From: DSNY01 sp037442465
GTDB lineage: Bacteria; Pseudomonadota; Gammaproteobacteria; Burkholderiales; Burkholderiaceae_F
Direction: 5' to 3'
Length of the DNA stretch: 6,706 nucleotides
Assembly: GCA_037442465.1 (NCBI GenBank)
Contig: JBBIQI010000184.1
Span: 1-6,706 of the forward strand
The notes beneath the pieces were generated by a model, which had not been told where the DNA came from, ran no database searches, and saw nothing but the letters and a program-made list of their open reading frames with translations. Each line of letters begins with the position of its first letter. The first letter of the stretch is position 1. A program made the translations under genes and the position numbers. Below are positions 5,599 through 6,706 of this stretch, piece after piece.

Positions 5599-6426
5599 CT
5601 ACAGGAACAGGTCGGGCAGCAGTTGTCTGCTTCCGGGCACGACCGAGTACTTGTCGAAGTCCGTTACGCCCGCCTGCTTCAGCACCTCCTCGTCGATGAA
5701 GAAGTTGCCGGTCGTCGTGGCGGCGTCGCGCGTCAGGATCGCGTAGGCGGCGTCGGCCATGATCGCGGGCTGGCGGCAGTGCTCGGGCTTGACGCCCGGG
5801 ATCATCTGCAGCGCTGCGGTTTGAATCACCGTGCGCGGCCACAGCGCGTTGACCGCGATGCCGTAGGGCCGGAACTCCTCGGCATGCCCGAGCACGCACA
5901 TGCTCATGCCGTACTTGGACATCGTGTAGGCGACGTGCGGCGCGAACCAGCGCGCGTCCATGTTCAGCGGCGGCGACAGCGTCAGCACGTGCGGATTGCG
6001 CCGGCGCTCGGCGCTGTTCTTCAGATAGGGCAGACAGGCCTGCGTGCACAGGAAGGTGCCGCGCACGTTGACGCCGAACATCAGGTCGAAGCGCTTCATC
6101 GGCGTGGCTTCGGTCGGCGTCAGATTGATCGCGCTGGCGTTGTTGATCAGGATGTCGATGCCGCCGAAGTGGTCCGCCGTCTGCTTGGCCGCGGCGACGA
6201 CCTGCGCCTCGTCACGGATGTCGCACTGGATCGGCAGCGCCTTGCCGCCGGCTGCCTCAATTTCCTGCGCGGCGGTGTAGATCGTTCCGGGCAGCTTGGG
6301 GTTCGGCTCCGCGGTCTTGGCCGCGATCGCGACATTGGCGCCGTCGGCGGCGGCGCGCTTGACGATCGCCAGCCCGATGCCGCGCGAGGCGCCCGAAATG
6401 AAAATGGTCTTGCCCTTGAGGTCCAT
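5599..6426 (-). CDS. HSDL2-like short-chain dehydrogenase/reductase (SDR family)
   Basis: This is a cytoplasmic NAD(P)-dependent oxidoreductase of 275 residues with a Rossmann fold. SGASRGIG (11-18) is the cofactor-binding TGxxxGxG variant, CDIRD (68-72) follows the adenine pocket, NNAS (95-98) is the NNAG equivalent, and Asn120 lies in the VNVRGTF helix. Tyr167 and Lys171 of YTMSK are catalytic. The likely Ser is Ser151 in LSPPLNM, 16 residues before Tyr, somewhat more than in classical SDRs but characteristic of the hydroxysteroid dehydrogenase-like 2 group, as are SKYGMSMCVLG, NALWPRT and the C-terminal PDLFL. The substrate is unknown; a hydroxy/keto-acyl or ketone substrate is plausible. 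I chose the ATG at 6426 (MDLKGKTIFISG) with GGAG 6 nt upstream. It lies 19 bp after the hydrolase gene and is probably co-transcribed with it. Confidence 0.92.
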   Translation of the reverse strand: MDLKGKTIFISGASRGIGLAIVKRAAADGANVAIAAKTAEPNPKLPGTIYTAAQEIEAAGGKALPIQCDIRDEAQVVAAAKQTADHFGGIDILINNASAINLTPTEATPMKRFDLMFGVNVRGTFLCTQACLPYLKNSAERRRNPHVLTLSPPLNMDARWFAPHVAYTMSKYGMSMCVLGHAEEFRPYGIAVNALWPRTVIQTAALQMIPGVKPEHCRQPAIMADAAYAILTRDAATTTGNFFIDEEVLKQAGVTDFDKYSVVPGSRQLLPDLFL

Positions 6427-6445
6427 GGTCGTCTCCGGTCGTGTG

Positions 6446-6706
6446 TCAATAGGTGTAAGTTTTCTCTGTTGCGCGGCCCGCTCGCGACGAAGTCTCCTCA
6501 CCTTCCCGGTATCGCGGCCGTCGCGCCGACTCGTGCGCGTACCGCGCGGCGATCAGCTCGGCCCAGCGCGCATAGCCGCGCGCCGAGGGATGGAAGCCGT
6601 CGCGCGCGAAGAACTCGCGTGCGCCGTCGAAAGCGAAACGATAGTGCCGCACGGGCCGAGCGGGCGCGTCGAGCCGCGCCGCGACGCGCGCGAGCGCCAC
6701 GTCGAG
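6446..6706 (-). CDS. C-terminal end of an SGNH/GDSL-type hydrolase (partial, runs off the window)
   Basis: The frame is open to the right edge, so the true start lies outside; the GTG at 6700 is merely internal. The visible 86 or so residues include FFARDGFHPSARGYARWAEL, which fits block V of SGNH hydrolases, where Asp and His of DGFHPS complete the catalytic Ser-Asp-His set. The nucleophile Ser block is beyond the window. Such proteins are esterases, lipases or thioesterases; the substrate cannot be judged from this end. The last roughly 30 residues after LIAARYA are a polar, Arg/Glu-rich tail that ends ATEKTYTY in a locally AT-richer patch. The stop is 19 bp before the dehydrogenase start on the same strand. 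Confidence 0.75.
   Translation of the reverse strand, partial: LDVALARVAARLDAPARPVRHYRFAFDGAREFFARDGFHPSARGYARWAELIAARYAHESARRPRYREGEETSSRAGRATEKTYTY

Noticed and set aside
4241..6049. Binding-protein frame extended upstream to 6049
   Set aside because: The extra 191 residues overlap the dehydrogenase gene out of frame; the Tat signal and AAGGAG site fix the start at 5476.
6438..6443. TTGACA on the minus strand as a -35 box for the dehydrogenase gene
   Set aside because: The matching -10 position would fall on the dehydrogenase start codon and has no TATAAT-like sequence; the match overlaps the hydrolase stop codon.
1..6706. CRISPR array, tRNA, rRNA, insertion sequence or phage gene
   Set aside because: No regularly spaced repeats, no tRNA-like or rRNA-like stretch, and no transposase or phage-type protein was seen on either strand.

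Overview
The window is GC-rich with strong GGAG-type ribosome binding sites. It carries one co-oriented gene cluster, and every recognisable gene lies on the minus strand. Base composition, the Tat-type signal on the binding protein and the style of the proteins suggest a high-GC proteobacterium, most likely a Burkholderiales-type betaproteobacterium. This is inference; nothing in the window fixes the taxonomy.

In the direction of transcription (right to left) the order is as follows. (1) The 3' end of an SGNH/GDSL-type hydrolase, which runs off the right edge. (2) After 19 bp, a complete short-chain dehydrogenase of the HSDL2-like type. (3) After a 122-bp gap with two GC-rich hairpins, a Tat-exported type 1 periplasmic substrate-binding protein. 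(4) After a 431-bp gene-free gap, livH (permease). (5) After a 181-bp gap, livM (permease). (6) livG (ATPase), whose GTG start overlaps the livM stop. (7) livF (ATPase), whose start lies within 20 bp of the livG stop. The last 258 bp of the window (1-258) hold no gene I can support.

Genes 3-7 form a full hydrophobic amino acid uptake (HAAT/Liv) ABC transporter: one binding protein, two different permeases and two different ATPases. The substrate cannot be read from sequence. HAAT systems carry branched-chain amino acids but also many other amides and small carboxylates. The adjacent HSDL2-like dehydrogenase raises the possibility that the cluster handles a compound metabolised as an acyl or carbonyl intermediate. 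This is a hypothesis from proximity only.

This is largely an ordinary transporter operon, and I found no evidence for a new kind of system. The more interesting parts are between genes. There is a REP-like hairpin 7 nt after the binding-protein stop, a long unexplained gap before livH containing a perfect 14-bp palindrome, a UUCG-loop hairpin after the dehydrogenase gene, and a 14-nt exact repeat present in two separate noncoding stretches.
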